A stretch of 64,000 nt of DNA from an uncultured Lachnospiraceae bacterium (GTDB taxonomy: Bacteria > Bacillota > Clostridia > Lachnospirales > Lachnospiraceae), in assembly GCA_946632055.1 (NCBI GenBank), contig CAMPAR010000001.1, forward strand, positions 43,730 to 107,729. The letters run 5' to 3'. Below the pieces are notes generated by a model, which did not search any database, had not been told where the DNA came from, and saw nothing but the letters and a program-made list of their open reading frames with translations. The stretch's first letter is position 1. Every line of letters begins with the position of its first letter. Position numbers and translations under genes: made by a program. Positions 48,241-58,218 of this stretch are shown piece by piece.

Positions 48241-49455
48241 ATGGCAGAACTGAAGAAGCTCCATATCATGACCAGTCCGGATACGATGAATTTTCATCCG
48301 GATCTTGAGAGCATTTCAGCCATTCTTCCGGACGATGATTTTGATTATTATATTTTTCCCGGCTTCACTGATGTGCATGTGCACATGAGGGAGCCGGGAT
48401 TTTCATATAAAGAGACCATCCGTACCGGAACCATGGCTGCGGCGCGCGGCGGATACACCTGCGTATGCGCGATGCCGAATCTGAATCCGGTCCCGGACAG
48501 CACGGAGCACCTCCGGGAAGAACAGGAAATCATTGACCGGGACGCTGTTGTTGAGGTGCTTCCCTACGCTTCGATCACGGTCGGCGAAAAGGGGCAGGAG
48601 CTCGTGGATTTCGAAGCGCTTTCGGAGCGCTGCATTGCCTTCTCGGACGACGGAAAGGGCGTGCAGTCGGAAGAAATGATGCGGGAAGCGATGAAGAAGG
48701 CGAAGGCCTGCAATAAAATGATTGTCGCGCACTGCGAAGTCGACTCGATGCTGCACGGCGGGTATATTCACGAGGGCGCCTACGCAAAAGCGCACGGCCA
48801 CAGGGGAATCTCCTCAGAGAGCGAATGGGCTGAAATCGAGCGGGACGTGCGCCTCTCCGGAGAAACCGGCTGCGCCTTCCACGTCTGCCATATTTCGACA
48901 AAGGAGAGCGTGGAAATTATCCGTAAGGGCAAGGCTGCCGGGCTCAACATCAGCTGCGAAACCGGCCCGCATTACCTCGTGATGGACGAAAATGACCTTC
49001 AGGAAGACGGCTGGTTCAAGATGAATCCGCCGCTTCGCGGGACGGAGGACCGGGAAGCGCTGATTAAGGGAATTCAGGACGGCACGATCGACTGCATCGC
49101 GACCGATCACGCGCCGCACAGCGCCGTGGAGAAAGCAAAGGGGCTCGAAAATAGCGCCTTCGGCATCGTCGGGCTCGAGACCGCCTTTCCGCTTCTTTAT
49201 ACCAGACTGGTCCGGACCGGCGTGATTTCGCTGGAAACTCTACTGAAGCTTCTGACGACGGGCCCGAGGAAGCGCTTCGGGCTTTCGGAAACGCAGGACT
49301 TTACGGTCTGGCGGCTCGATGAGAAATTCACGGTGGACCCCGACGAATTCCTGTCGATGGGCAAGGCCCAGCCTTTCACCGGCATGGAGCTTTACGGCAG
49401 ATGCATGCTGACCGTCCATGACGGGAAGATTGTATACCGAAGAGAAGAGAAATAA
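48241..49455 (+). CDS. pyrC: Dihydroorotase
   Basis: A 404-residue amidohydrolase closing carbamoyl-aspartate to dihydroorotate. The metal-binding HxH is in FPGFTDVHVHMREPG; further ligands and substrate residues lie in IVAHCEV, CHISTKESVEI, CETGPHYLVM and CIATDHAPHS. The N-terminal beta-domain before the barrel is short, about 20 residues less than usual. First gene of pyrC-carB-pyrK-pyrD-pyrF-pyrE-pyrB-pyrI. Confidence 0.94.
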   Translation: MAELKKLHIMTSPDTMNFHPDLESISAILPDDDFDYYIFPGFTDVHVHMREPGFSYKETIRTGTMAAARGGYTCVCAMPNLNPVPDSTEHLREEQEIIDRDAVVEVLPYASITVGEKGQELVDFEALSERCIAFSDDGKGVQSEEMMREAMKKAKACNKMIVAHCEVDSMLHGGYIHEGAYAKAHGHRGISSESEWAEIERDVRLSGETGCAFHVCHISTKESVEIIRKGKAAGLNISCETGPHYLVMDENDLQEDGWFKMNPPLRGTEDREALIKGIQDGTIDCIATDHAPHSAVEKAKGLENSAFGIVGLETAFPLLYTRLVRTGVISLETLLKLLTTGPRKRFGLSETQDFTVWRLDEKFTVDPDEFLSMGKAQPFTGMELYGRCMLTVHDGKIVYRREEK

Positions 49456-49497
49456 CTGCTTTTTTACGATATTGTTACGATTCAGGAGGACATGAAC

Positions 49498-52400
49498 ATG
49501 GCAAAACGCACAGATATCAAAAGGGTACTGATTATCGGCTCCGGCCCGATCGTGATCGGCCAGGCGGCTGAATTCGACTATGCCGGAACCCAGGCCTGCC
49601 TTGCCTTGAAGGAAGAGGGCTACGAAGTCATTCTCTGCAATTCCAACCCCGCGACGATCATGACCGATACGCAGATCGCGGATAAGGTCTATATGGAGCC
49701 GCTGACACTGGAATATATTGCGAAAATCCTGCGCTACGAGCGTCCGGACGCGATCGTGCCGGGCATCGGCGGACAGACGGGACTCAACCTTGCGATGCAG
49801 CTTGAGAAAAAGGGCGTCCTCGCCGAGTGCGGCGTGGAGCTCTGCGGCACTCCCTACGACAGTATCGAGCGCGCGGAGGACCGCGAGCTTTTCAAGGAAA
49901 TGTGCGAATCGATCGGCGAGCCGGTCATCCCTTCTGAAATTACCTATGACCTGGAATCCGCGAAGGAGGCGGCAAAAAGGATCGGCTATCCGGTCGTGCT
50001 GCGTCCGGCCTTCACGCTCGGCGGAACGGGCGGCGGATTTGCCTATAACGAAGAGGAGCTCGTGCAGATCGGCACGAACGCCTTCCGGCTTTCGCCCGTG
50101 CATGAGGTTCTCGTCGAAAAGAGCGTCAAGGGCTACAAGGAAATTGAATTCGAAGTCATGCGCGACTCCGAGGACAACGCGATCACGATCTGCGGCATGG
50201 AGAACGTGGACCCCGTGGGCGTGCATACCGGTGACTCCATCGTCGTGGCGCCGATCCTTTCCCTGAACGACCACGACCTGAAGATGCTGAACGACTCCGC
50301 GATCAAGATCATCCGCGAGCTCAAGATCGCCGGCGGCTGCAATGTGCAGTTCGCGCTGAATCCCGAGAACTCCGAATACTTCCTGATCGAGGTCAACCCG
50401 CGCGTCAGCCGCAGTTCGGCGCTCGCGTCAAAGGCTTCCGGCTATCCGATCGCGCGCGTGACCGCGAAGATCGCGATGGGCATGCTGCTTTCCGAGATTC
50501 CGGTCGCGGGCGGCCTTGCCTCCACCGAGCCTTCCCTCGACTACATCGTGGCGAAATTCCCGCGCTTCCCCTTCGATAAGTTCACGGAGGCGCCGAACAC
50601 GCTCGGCACCCAGATGAAGGCAACCGGCGAAGTCATGGGCATCGGCGCAAACCTCGAGGAGTGCTTCCTGAAATCCGTGCGTTCGCTCGAGGTGGGCGTT
50701 AACCACCTGTATATCCCGAAATTCGACAACTATACCGTGGACGAGCTGAAGGACTACCTGAGGGAATTCCACGCGGATTCACTCTTTGCGGTCGCCGAGC
50801 TCCTGTATCACGGCGTATCGGTACAGGAAATCCACGAAATCACGATGATTACGGAGATTTTCCTGGAGGCCCTGAAACGGATCATCGACATGGAGGAGAC
50901 GCTGAAAAACCACGTTTTCGACCTTCCGACCCTGACCGCCGCGAAGAAGATGGGCTTCTCGGACGGCTATGTCGCGAGAATGTGGAAGTGCACAGAAATC
51001 GAGGTGTACCATTTCCGGAAGGAACATGCGCTGACGCCGATCTTCAAAATGGTCGACACGCTGCATACCGGAAAGTACATACCCTATCTGTACTCCAGCT
51101 ATACCGGCGAGAACGAGTCGCGCCTGACGGACAAGAAGAAGGTCATCGTGCTCGGCGCGGGCCCGATCCGTATCGGACAGGGCGTGGAATTTGACTATTC
51201 GACGGTTCACGCGGTGCAGACGATCCGCCGCGCAGGCTACGAAGCCATCATCATCAACAACAACCCGGAAACGGTTTCGACGGACTATACGACTTCGGAC
51301 AAGCTGTATTTTGAGCCGCTGACGCCGGAAGACGTAATGGCGATTATTGATTTCGAACAGCCGGAGGGCGTCATCGCTTCCCTCGGCGGCCAGACCGCCA
51401 TCAACCTTGCGCAGCCGCTCTTTGACCGCGGCGTCAAGATCATCGGCACGGACTGTGCGGCGATCGAGCGCGCGGAAAACCGCGACAGCTTTGAAAAAAT
51501 CCTGCTGGAGCTGGACATCCCGCAGCCGAAGGGCCAGGCGGTGACGAATCTGGAGGACGGCCTGAAGGTCGCGAACGAGATCGGCTATCCGGTACTCGTG
51601 CGTCCGAGCTTCGTGCTCGGCGGCCGCGCGATGCAGATCGTCTCGAAGGACGAACAGCTGGTCCGCTACTTAAAGAGCGCCGTGGAAATCGACACCGACA
51701 AGCCGGTGCTGATCGACAAGTACATCTTCGGCAAGGAGGTCGAGGTCGACGCGGTCTGCGACGGAAGAGACGTGTTCGTTCCCGGCATCATGGAGCTTGT
51801 TGAGCGCACGGGCGTGCATTCGGGCGACTCCATCAGCGTCTACCCGAGCTACTCGATTTCCGACAAGGTCAAGGGAAAGATCCTGACCTTCGCGAAGAAG
51901 CTCGGACTCGGAATCGGCATCATCGGCCTTTACAACATCCAGTTCATCGTGACGCCGGAAGAGGACGTCTATATCATCGAGGTGAACCCGCGTTCCTCCC
52001 GGACGGTTCCCTTCCTTTCGAAGGCGACCGGATATTCGCTCGCGGATATCGCGACCGAGGTCATCCTCGGAAAGACGCTGAAGGAGCAGGGCATCTTCGA
52101 CCTGTATCCGGAAGAGAAGAAGCGCTACTATGTGAAGGTGCCGGTATTCTCCTTCAACAAGCTGAAGGGCCTGGATTCCTACCTTTCGCCCGAGATGAAG
52201 TCGACCGGCGAAGCGATCGGCTACGATAAGACCCTGCACCGCGCAATGTACAAGGCGCTCGTTGCCTCCGGCATGAATCTGCAGAATTACGGAACCGTCC
52301 TCGTGACGCTTGCGGACGAGGACAAGGAGGAGGCGCTGCCGCTGATCCGCCGCTTCTACAACCTCGGCTTCAACATCGAGGCGACGATCGGCACCGCGAA

Positions 52401-52674
52401 CTTCCTCAAGGAGAACGGCATAAGGACGCGTGTCCGCGGAAAGATCAGCGAAGGCTCGGACCAGATTCTCGAATCCATCCGCGCCGGCTACGTGAGCTAT
52501 ATCATCAACACCCGTGCGATCCTTTCCGGCGTGCATTATGACGACGGCGTGGCGATCCGCCTGGCGGCGACCGAGAACAACGTGACGCTCTTTACCTCGC
52601 TCGACACGGTCCGGGTGCTCCTCGACGTCCTCGAAGAGACCACCCAGACGATCTCGACGATCGACGCGAAGTAA
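49498..52674 (+). CDS. carB: Carbamoyl-phosphate synthase, large subunit
   Basis: 1058 residues from ATG 49498, which is 8 nt after AGGAGG; the track start 6 nt earlier is too close to it. Two duplicated ATP-grasp halves begin VLIIGSGPIVIGQAAEFDYAG and VIVLGAGPIRIGQGVEFDYS, followed by the oligomerisation region and a C-terminal MGS-like allosteric domain (GFNIEATIGTANFLKENGI). It makes carbamoyl phosphate with the small subunit CarA, whose gene is not next to it or anywhere in the window. Confidence 0.97.
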   Translation: MAKRTDIKRVLIIGSGPIVIGQAAEFDYAGTQACLALKEEGYEVILCNSNPATIMTDTQIADKVYMEPLTLEYIAKILRYERPDAIVPGIGGQTGLNLAMQLEKKGVLAECGVELCGTPYDSIERAEDRELFKEMCESIGEPVIPSEITYDLESAKEAAKRIGYPVVLRPAFTLGGTGGGFAYNEEELVQIGTNAFRLSPVHEVLVEKSVKGYKEIEFEVMRDSEDNAITICGMENVDPVGVHTGDSIVVAPILSLNDHDLKMLNDSAIKIIRELKIAGGCNVQFALNPENSEYFLIEVNPRVSRSSALASKASGYPIARVTAKIAMGMLLSEIPVAGGLASTEPSLDYIVAKFPRFPFDKFTEAPNTLGTQMKATGEVMGIGANLEECFLKSVRSLEVGVNHLYIPKFDNYTVDELKDYLREFHADSLFAVAELLYHGVSVQEIHEITMITEIFLEALKRIIDMEETLKNHVFDLPTLTAAKKMGFSDGYVARMWKCTEIEVYHFRKEHALTPIFKMVDTLHTGKYIPYLYSSYTGENESRLTDKKKVIVLGAGPIRIGQGVEFDYSTVHAVQTIRRAGYEAIIINNNPETVSTDYTTSDKLYFEPLTPEDVMAIIDFEQPEGVIASLGGQTAINLAQPLFDRGVKIIGTDCAAIERAENRDSFEKILLELDIPQPKGQAVTNLEDGLKVANEIGYPVLVRPSFVLGGRAMQIVSKDEQLVRYLKSAVEIDTDKPVLIDKYIFGKEVEVDAVCDGRDVFVPGIMELVERTGVHSGDSISVYPSYSISDKVKGKILTFAKKLGLGIGIIGLYNIQFIVTPEEDVYIIEVNPRSSRTVPFLSKATGYSLADIATEVILGKTLKEQGIFDLYPEEKKRYYVKVPVFSFNKLKGLDSYLSPEMKSTGEAIGYDKTLHRAMYKALVASGMNLQNYGTVLVTLADEDKEEALPLIRRFYNLGFNIEATIGTANFLKENGIRTRVRGKISEGSDQILESIRAGYVSYIINTRAILSGVHYDDGVAIRLAATENNVTLFTSLDTVRVLLDVLEETTQTISTIDAK

Positions 52675-52696
52675 GCTTCAGGAAAGATAAAACCTT

Positions 52697-53437
52697 ATGA
52701 AGGAATCTCTGTTCAAGATTATCACCAATAAAGCCCTTACAGGTTCCGTGTATGAAATGAATCTGCAGGGCGACACCTCCGAAATCACGGGACCCGGACA
52801 GTTTGTCAATGTCCGGATCCCCGGTTTCTACTTAAGACGCCCGATTTCCGTAGCCTTCGTCCAGAACGACATCCTGACCCTGACCTATAAAACCGTCGGG
52901 AAGGGAACCATGGAAATGTCCGGCTTCCGGGAGGAAGAAGAGCTTGACCTCCTGACCGGCCTCGGAAACGGCTACGATCTTTCGCGCGCGGGAGAGCATC
53001 CCATTCTCCTCGGCGGAGGCGTCGGCGTGCCGCCGCTTCTGTATCTCGCGAAAAAGCTGCGGGAAAAGAAGCTTCCCATCGACGTGGTGCTCGGCTTCAA
53101 TACGGCCTCCGAAGTGTTCTACCGGAAGGAATTCGAGCTTCTCGGCTGCCGGACGGAAGTGACGACGGCGGACGGCTCTTATGGAACGAAGGGCTTTGTC
53201 ACGGACGCGGCGCTGTTCAGGGAGAATCACAGCTATTTCTACACCTGCGGACCGCTGCCGATGCTGAAGGCGGTATACGAAAAGAGCGCTTCGGACGGAG
53301 AGTTCAGCTTTGAGGAGCGCATGGGCTGCGGCTTCGGCGCCTGCATGGGCTGCTCCGTGAAGGTCAAGGGCGGTTGCAAACGGATCTGTAAGGACGGGCC
53401 GGTGCTCAGGAAGGAGGAAATCCTGTGGGAGAACTGA
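52697..53437 (+). CDS. pyrK: Dihydroorotate dehydrogenase B, electron-transfer subunit
   Basis: A 246-residue ferredoxin-reductase-like protein carrying FAD and a [2Fe-2S] cluster. The flavin motif is FYLRRPISVAFV, the NAD-binding region is HPILLGGGVGVPPLLYLAKKL, and the cluster cysteines are in MGCGFGACMGCSVKVKGGCKRICKDGPVL. It passes electrons from PyrD (class 1B) to NAD. Its end overlaps pyrD by 13 nt. Confidence 0.95.
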   Translation: MKESLFKIITNKALTGSVYEMNLQGDTSEITGPGQFVNVRIPGFYLRRPISVAFVQNDILTLTYKTVGKGTMEMSGFREEEELDLLTGLGNGYDLSRAGEHPILLGGGVGVPPLLYLAKKLREKKLPIDVVLGFNTASEVFYRKEFELLGCRTEVTTADGSYGTKGFVTDAALFRENHSYFYTCGPLPMLKAVYEKSASDGEFSFEERMGCGFGACMGCSVKVKGGCKRICKDGPVLRKEEILWEN

Positions 53438-54384
53438 ATTTTGCCGATAAGGCCCGGATGAACGGAGAAACCGTAGAACGCGACCGTCTTGCCGTCGAGC
53501 TCTGCGGCATCCCGCTCGAGAATCCGGTGATTCCGGCCTCCGGAACCTTCGGCTACGGCGCGGAATTTGCGGAGCTTTACGATATCAACATCCTCGGAAC
53601 CTTTTCCTTCAAGGGCACCACGCTGGAGCCCCGCTACGGAAACCCGGTCCCGAGAATTGCGGAATGCACGGCCGGCATGATCAACGCGGTCGGGCTTCAG
53701 AACCCGGGTATTTCTCATGTGATCGCGGAGGAGCTTCCGCGGATGAAAGCGTATTTTCACAAGCCGGTCATGGCGAATGTCAGCGGCTTTTCCCTTGAGG
53801 AATACGCCGAAACCTGCCGGCTCCTCGGAAAAGAAGAGCAGGTCGGCTGGCTGGAAGTCAATATCAGCTGTCCGAACGTGCACGGCGGCGGCATGAGCTT
53901 CGGGACCGATCCTTCGGCCGCGGCTGAAGTCGTGCGGACGGTGCGGAAGGTGACGGACAAGCCGGTGATCGTGAAGCTGACGCCGAACGTCACCGACATC
54001 GTATCGATCGCCAGGGCCTGCGAAGAGGCCGGCGCGGATGGAATCAGCCTGATCAATACGCTTCTTGGCATGCGGATCGATCTGAAGACCCGGAAACCGG
54101 TCATTAAAAATGTCATGGGCGGCTTTTCCGGCCCGGCGGTTTTTCCGGTGGCCCTTCGGATGGTCTATCAGGTTTCGCACGCCGTATCGATTCCGGTGGT
54201 CGGCATGGGCGGCGTCTCTTCGGCGGAGGACGTGCTGGAGATGATGATGGCCGGCGCTTCGGCGATCGAGGTGGGCTCCCAGAATCTTGTCGACCCCTTT
54301 GCCTGCAAAAAGATCATCGAAGCCCTTCCGGAGACGATGGACCGCTTCGGAATCCGGAGGCTTTCCGAGCTTTCGGCACTTTGA
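53425..54384 (+). CDS. pyrD: Dihydroorotate dehydrogenase, class 1B catalytic subunit
   Basis: 319 residues from GTG 53425, which has AAGGAGG 7 nt upstream. FMN-dependent oxidation of dihydroorotate to orotate. It has NPVIPASGTFGYG, NAVGLQNPG, the active-site Cys in WLEVNISCPNVHGGG, TDKPVIVKLTPNVTDI and the phosphate-binding GMGGVSSAEDVLEMMMAGASAIEVG. The catalytic cysteine (rather than Ser) and the adjacent pyrK mark it as class 1B. Confidence 0.96.
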   Translation: MGELNFADKARMNGETVERDRLAVELCGIPLENPVIPASGTFGYGAEFAELYDINILGTFSFKGTTLEPRYGNPVPRIAECTAGMINAVGLQNPGISHVIAEELPRMKAYFHKPVMANVSGFSLEEYAETCRLLGKEEQVGWLEVNISCPNVHGGGMSFGTDPSAAAEVVRTVRKVTDKPVIVKLTPNVTDIVSIARACEEAGADGISLINTLLGMRIDLKTRKPVIKNVMGGFSGPAVFPVALRMVYQVSHAVSIPVVGMGGVSSAEDVLEMMMAGASAIEVGSQNLVDPFACKKIIEALPETMDRFGIRRLSELSAL

Positions 54385-54426
54385 TCAGAATCGTTTGGAT
54401 CAACAGAGAGAAGATCAGGAGAAACT

Positions 54427-55128
54427 ATGGGAAAAGACGTTATTATCGCTTGTGATTTTTCAAGTGCGGAAAAGGTGTACAGCTTCCTCGACCTTTTTAC
54501 CGAGGAGAAGCCCTTTGTGAAAATCGGCATGGAGCTGTTCTATGCGGAAGGACCCGCCATCGTGCGGGAAATCAAGAAACGCGGGCACAGGATCTTTCTC
54601 GACCTGAAGCTGCATGACATCCCGAACACCGTCAAAAAAGCCATGTCGGTGCTGCGCGATCTCGACGTGGACATCACGAATGTCCACGCGGGCGGAACCG
54701 TGCGGATGATGGAAGCCGCACTGGAGGGCCTGACGCGCCCGGACGGGACGAGACCGCTCCTCATCGCCGTGACGATGCTGACCTCCACCGATCAGGAAGC
54801 CATGGAAGAGGACCTTCTGATCCGCGGAACGGACATTTCGGACGTCGTCATGCACTACGCCGAGAACGCGAAAAAGGCCGGACTCGATGGAATCGTCTGT
54901 TCGCCCCTCGAGGCCGGAAAGGTGCATGAGAAACTCGGCACGGACTTCCTTACCGTGACGCCGGGCGTACGCTTCCCCGGCGGAGAGGTCGGAGACCAGA
55001 AGCGCGTCATGAGCCCGGAGGAAGCAGGGAAGATCGGCTCCGACTACATCGTCATGGGGCGGCCGATTACCGCCGCGCCGGACCCCGTCGCCGCCTACCG
55101 CCGCGCGATGCGCGAGTTCGTCGGGTGA
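54427..55128 (+). CDS. pyrF: Orotidine-5'-phosphate decarboxylase
   Basis: A 233-residue TIM barrel converting OMP to UMP. The catalytic loop is [16 protein letters not shown]; the phosphate-gripping end is [18 protein letters not shown] and [15 protein letters not shown]. It belongs to the short PyrF type. TCAGGAGA precedes the start. A palindromic repeat (copy B) separates it from pyrE. Confidence 0.95.
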   Translation: MGKDVIIACDFSSAEKVYSFLDLFTEEKPFVKIGMELFYAEGPAIVREIKKRGHRIFLDLKLHDIPNTVKKAMSVLRDLDVDITNVHAGGTVRMMEAALEGLTRPDGTRPLLIAVTMLTSTDQEAMEEDLLIRGTDISDVVMHYAENAKKAGLDGIVCSPLEAGKVHEKLGTDFLTVTPGVRFPGGEVGDQKRVMSPEEAGKIGSDYIVMGRPITAAPDPVAAYRRAMREFVG

Positions 55129-55165
55129 GTACGCAGGCTGCGAAGAACGAAAGAAAGATAACGAT

Positions 55166-55246
55166 TCGAGCCGAGGGTCATCCTGCTTCCTCATGAGGCG
55201 GATACGAAGTCACGCCGAAGAGGAAGCAGGATCACGCAGGCGAGTT
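55166..55246 (+). repeat. Dispersed palindromic repeat, copy B, inside the pyr operon
   Basis: An 81-nt element with left flank TCGAGCCGAGGG, arms ATCCTGCTTCCTC and GAGGAAGCAGGAT (13 bp perfect), central hairpin GGCG/CGCC containing ATACGAAGT, and right flank CGCAGGCGAGTT. It lies in the 144-nt gap between pyrF and pyrE, so it should be transcribed within the pyr mRNA. Confidence 0.85.
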
Positions 55247-55272
55247 CAGAGATACAGAGAAAGGAAGAGAGT

Positions 55273-55917
55273 ATGAAAAGAGAAGAAGTCATCGCACGCG
55301 ACCTGCTGAAGATCAAAGCGGTGTTTTTCAGACCCGAGGAGCCCTTCACCTGGGCTTCCGGCATTAAAAGCCCGGTTTACTGCGACAACCGGCTCACCCT
55401 GTCGGATACCGCCGTACGCGCGGACGTGGAAAACGGGCTGGCGGAAATGATCCGGGAGAACTACCCGGAGGCGGAAGTCCTGATGGGCACCTCGACAGCC
55501 GGAATCGCTCACGCGGCGATCACCGGATACCTCATGGATCTTCCGATGGGCTACGTGCGCTCCGGCGCCAAGGACCACGGCCGTCAGAATCAGATTGAAG
55601 GAAAGCTGCTGCCCGGACAGAAGGTCGTCGTGGTGGAAGACCTGATCTCCACCGGCGGCTCGGTTCTTGAGGTCGTTGAGGTCTTGAGAAACGCCGGCGC
55701 CGAAGTGCTCGGAATCGCTTCCATCTTCACCTACGGGATGGAAAAGGGTCTGAAGCGGCTTTCGGATGCGAAGGTCAAAAACGTCTCCCTGACGAATTTC
55801 GACGTCATCGCGAAGGCAGCGGCAGAGGAAGGCTATATCCGGCCGGAGGACGTGGAGCGGCTGATCCGTTTCCGCAACAATCCCTCGGATGAAAGCTGGA
55901 TCGGAGGCGAAAAGTGA
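55273..55917 (+). CDS. pyrE: Orotate phosphoribosyltransferase
   Basis: A 214-residue type I phosphoribosyltransferase making OMP from orotate and PRPP. The PRPP loop is [35 protein letters not shown] is the orotate-binding N-terminal motif; the flexible loop is [24 protein letters not shown] lies before the ATG. It overlaps pyrB by 4 nt. Confidence 0.95.
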   Translation: MKREEVIARDLLKIKAVFFRPEEPFTWASGIKSPVYCDNRLTLSDTAVRADVENGLAEMIRENYPEAEVLMGTSTAGIAHAAITGYLMDLPMGYVRSGAKDHGRQNQIEGKLLPGQKVVVVEDLISTGGSVLEVVEVLRNAGAEVLGIASIFTYGMEKGLKRLSDAKVKNVSLTNFDVIAKAAAEEGYIRPEDVERLIRFRNNPSDESWIGGEK

Positions 55918-56861
55918 GATCGGTCATCGATATTCTGGACCTCTCGACGGAAGAGCTGTCGGAGCTGATCAAAACGGCGGAGGACATCATCGCGAATCCG
56001 GAGAAGTATCAGGAGGTCTGCCGGCATAAGAAGCTCGCGACCCTCTTCTTTGAGCCCTCGACCCGGACGCGCTTAAGCTTCGAAGCCGCCATGTACGAGC
56101 TCGGCGGAAACGTGCTTTCCGTATCGAGCGCCGGCTCGAGCTCGGCCGCCAAGGGAGAGAGCGTCGCCGATACGGCAAAGACCGTAAGCTGCTATGCGGA
56201 CATTATCGCAATGCGTCATCCGAAGGAAGGCGCGGCCTATGTGGCGGCACAGAACGCGGGCGTGCCGGTCATCAATGCCGGTGACGGCGGACATCTGCAT
56301 CCGACGCAGACGCTCGCGGACCTCCTGACGATCTGGCGTGAAAAGGGAAGATTTACAGGACTCACGATCGGCCTCTGCGGAGACCTCAAGTTCGGACGCA
56401 CGGTACACTCCCTGATCGCGGCCATGAGCCGCTACGAGGGAAACCGCTTCGTGCTGATTTCCCCGGAGGAGCTGAAGGTTCCGAGTTACGTCAAGAACAT
56501 TCTGAAGGAACAGAACATCCCCTACGAGCAGACGGAGGACCTGATGTCCGTGATCGGCGATCTGGATATTCTGTACATGACGCGCGTGCAGCGCGAGCGC
56601 TTCTTCAACGAGGAGGACTACCTTCGCCTGAAGGACAGCTATATCCTGACGCCGGAAAAGATGAACGAGGCGAAAGCCGATCTTGCCGTGATGCATCCGC
56701 TTCCCAGGGTCAACGAAATCAGCGTGGCCATCGATAAGGACCCGAGAGCCTGCTATTTCAAGCAGGTCCTGAACGGAAAATACATGCGGATGGCGCTGAT
56801 TCTCAAACTTCTTTATGAGGCGGGGACGCTGAAGGAACTGCCGGAAAGGAGCAGGGCATGA
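55914..56861 (+). CDS. pyrB: Aspartate carbamoyltransferase, catalytic subunit
   Basis: A 315-residue ATCase catalytic chain. The carbamoyl-phosphate motif is [21 protein letters not shown]; the 80s-loop region is [13 protein letters not shown]; the aspartate-binding segment is [14 protein letters not shown] start within the pyrE stop (GTGA). Paired with pyrI, so it should form the allosteric c6r6 complex known from enterobacteria and also found in clostridia. Confidence 0.96.
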   Translation: MRSVIDILDLSTEELSELIKTAEDIIANPEKYQEVCRHKKLATLFFEPSTRTRLSFEAAMYELGGNVLSVSSAGSSSAAKGESVADTAKTVSCYADIIAMRHPKEGAAYVAAQNAGVPVINAGDGGHLHPTQTLADLLTIWREKGRFTGLTIGLCGDLKFGRTVHSLIAAMSRYEGNRFVLISPEELKVPSYVKNILKEQNIPYEQTEDLMSVIGDLDILYMTRVQRERFFNEEDYLRLKDSYILTPEKMNEAKADLAVMHPLPRVNEISVAIDKDPRACYFKQVLNGKYMRMALILKLLYEAGTLKELPERSRA

Positions 56862-57277
56862 ATGTCGATTCGATTCAGAACGGAATTGTCATCGATCACC
56901 TGAAGGCGGGCTACGGCATGCGCCTGTACGAGCTTCTCGGGCTGTCGGATCCGGAGCTCACCGTGGCTATTATGAAAAACGTCACGAGCCATAAGCTCGG
57001 GCGGAAGGACATCATCAAGATCGACGGAATCACCGACGTGGATCTGGATGTCATCGGCTTCGTGGACCCGGACGCCACGGTGAATATCATTCGGGACGGC
57101 AGACTGATCGAAAAGAAGAGCATCGAAGCGCCGGAGCGGCTGACGAATGTTCTCCGGTGCAAAAACCCGCGCTGCATCAGCACGACGGAGCAGGAGCTTC
57201 CGCAGATTTTCGTGCTGAGCGACCGGAAAACGAAAACCTACCGCTGCCTCTACTGCGAGACGAGAGCGGAAAAATAA
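56858..57277 (+). CDS. pyrI: Aspartate carbamoyltransferase, regulatory subunit
   Basis: A 139-residue ATCase regulatory chain: nucleotide-binding N-domain ([33 protein letters not shown]) and the four zinc-binding cysteines in [11 protein letters not shown] and [10 protein letters not shown]. It confers CTP/ATP control on PyrB. ATGA overlap with pyrB. Last gene of the operon. Confidence 0.95.
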   Translation: MNVDSIQNGIVIDHLKAGYGMRLYELLGLSDPELTVAIMKNVTSHKLGRKDIIKIDGITDVDLDVIGFVDPDATVNIIRDGRLIEKKSIEAPERLTNVLRCKNPRCISTTEQELPQIFVLSDRKTKTYRCLYCETRAEK

Positions 57278-57354
57278 TTCAGGGGCTTCTCAAAACAGGG
57301 ATTTTTTGGTATCATATAGACGGGCTTCATCGCCTGTAGAAAGGAAGCTGCAAA

Positions 57355-58218
57355 ATGATTTACGACTGTGCAGTCATCGGAACCGGTCCCGCGGGCGTTT
57401 CCAGTGCGCTGAACCTTAAGATTCACAACAAAAACTTCATCTGGTTCGGATCGAAGAGCTTGAGTGAAAAAGTTCAGAAAGCCGAACAGATTCTGAACTA
57501 TCCGGGCTTCTATGCCGCGAGCGGAGACACGCTTCAGGCTGCCTTCCGGGATCAGATTGAGAAGATGGGTATCGAAATCACCGAGTCCATGATCAATGAG
57601 ATCGTGAAATTCGGCGATCACTACGCCCTGATGGCGGGCGCGGATTTCTATGAAGCGAAGACGGTCATCCTGACGACCGGCGTGTCCGTGAAGGCGACGC
57701 TCGAAAACGAGGCGGAATACATCGGCCGCGGCGTCAGCTACTGCGCGACCTGCGACGGCTCGCTGTACCGCGGGAAGAAAATCGCGGTGCTCTGCAATAA
57801 CGCGCGCTTCGAACATGAGGTCCGGTATCTGGCTGAAATCGCCGCCGACGTGCAGTATTTCCCGCAGTACAAGGAACTCGGAGCTTTTCCTGAGAATGTG
57901 ACGATCCGGCGGGAGCGGGTTCTCGGGGTGCAGGGCGCGATGAAGGTGAATGCCATTGTGACCGCGTCCGGTACGACGGAGGTGGACGGCGTCTTCATTC
58001 TCCGGGACAGCATCAGCCTGTCGAGTCTGCTGAAAGGCCTCGCGTCCGAGGACAATCACATCCTTGTGAACCGGCGGATGGAAACCAATATGCCCGGCGT
58101 CTATGCCGCAGGCGACTGCACCGGACGGCCGTATCAGTATACGAAGGCCGTCGGGGAAGGCAACGTGGCTGCGCACAGCGCGATCGAATATCTGGATGAA
58201 ACAGGAAACGCACCGTGA
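57355..58218 (+). CDS. Thioredoxin-reductase-like flavoprotein lacking the NADPH motif
   Basis: A 287-residue low-molecular-weight TrxB-like protein. FAD sites are intact (DCAVIGTGPAGVSSALNL at the N-terminus, MPGVYAAGDCTGRPYQY at the C-terminus), and the redox CxxC is YCATCDG (Cys130, Cys133). The nucleotide domain, where NADPH enzymes have GxGxxA and HRRxxxR, instead reads KKIAVLCNNARFEHEVRYL, without glycines or arginine pair. This matches the pyridine-nucleotide-independent, ferredoxin-dependent flavin thioredoxin reductases of clostridia. The GTG of rex overlaps its stop. Confidence 0.85.
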   Translation: MIYDCAVIGTGPAGVSSALNLKIHNKNFIWFGSKSLSEKVQKAEQILNYPGFYAASGDTLQAAFRDQIEKMGIEITESMINEIVKFGDHYALMAGADFYEAKTVILTTGVSVKATLENEAEYIGRGVSYCATCDGSLYRGKKIAVLCNNARFEHEVRYLAEIAADVQYFPQYKELGAFPENVTIRRERVLGVQGAMKVNAIVTASGTTEVDGVFILRDSISLSSLLKGLASEDNHILVNRRMETNMPGVYAAGDCTGRPYQYTKAVGEGNVAAHSAIEYLDETGNAP

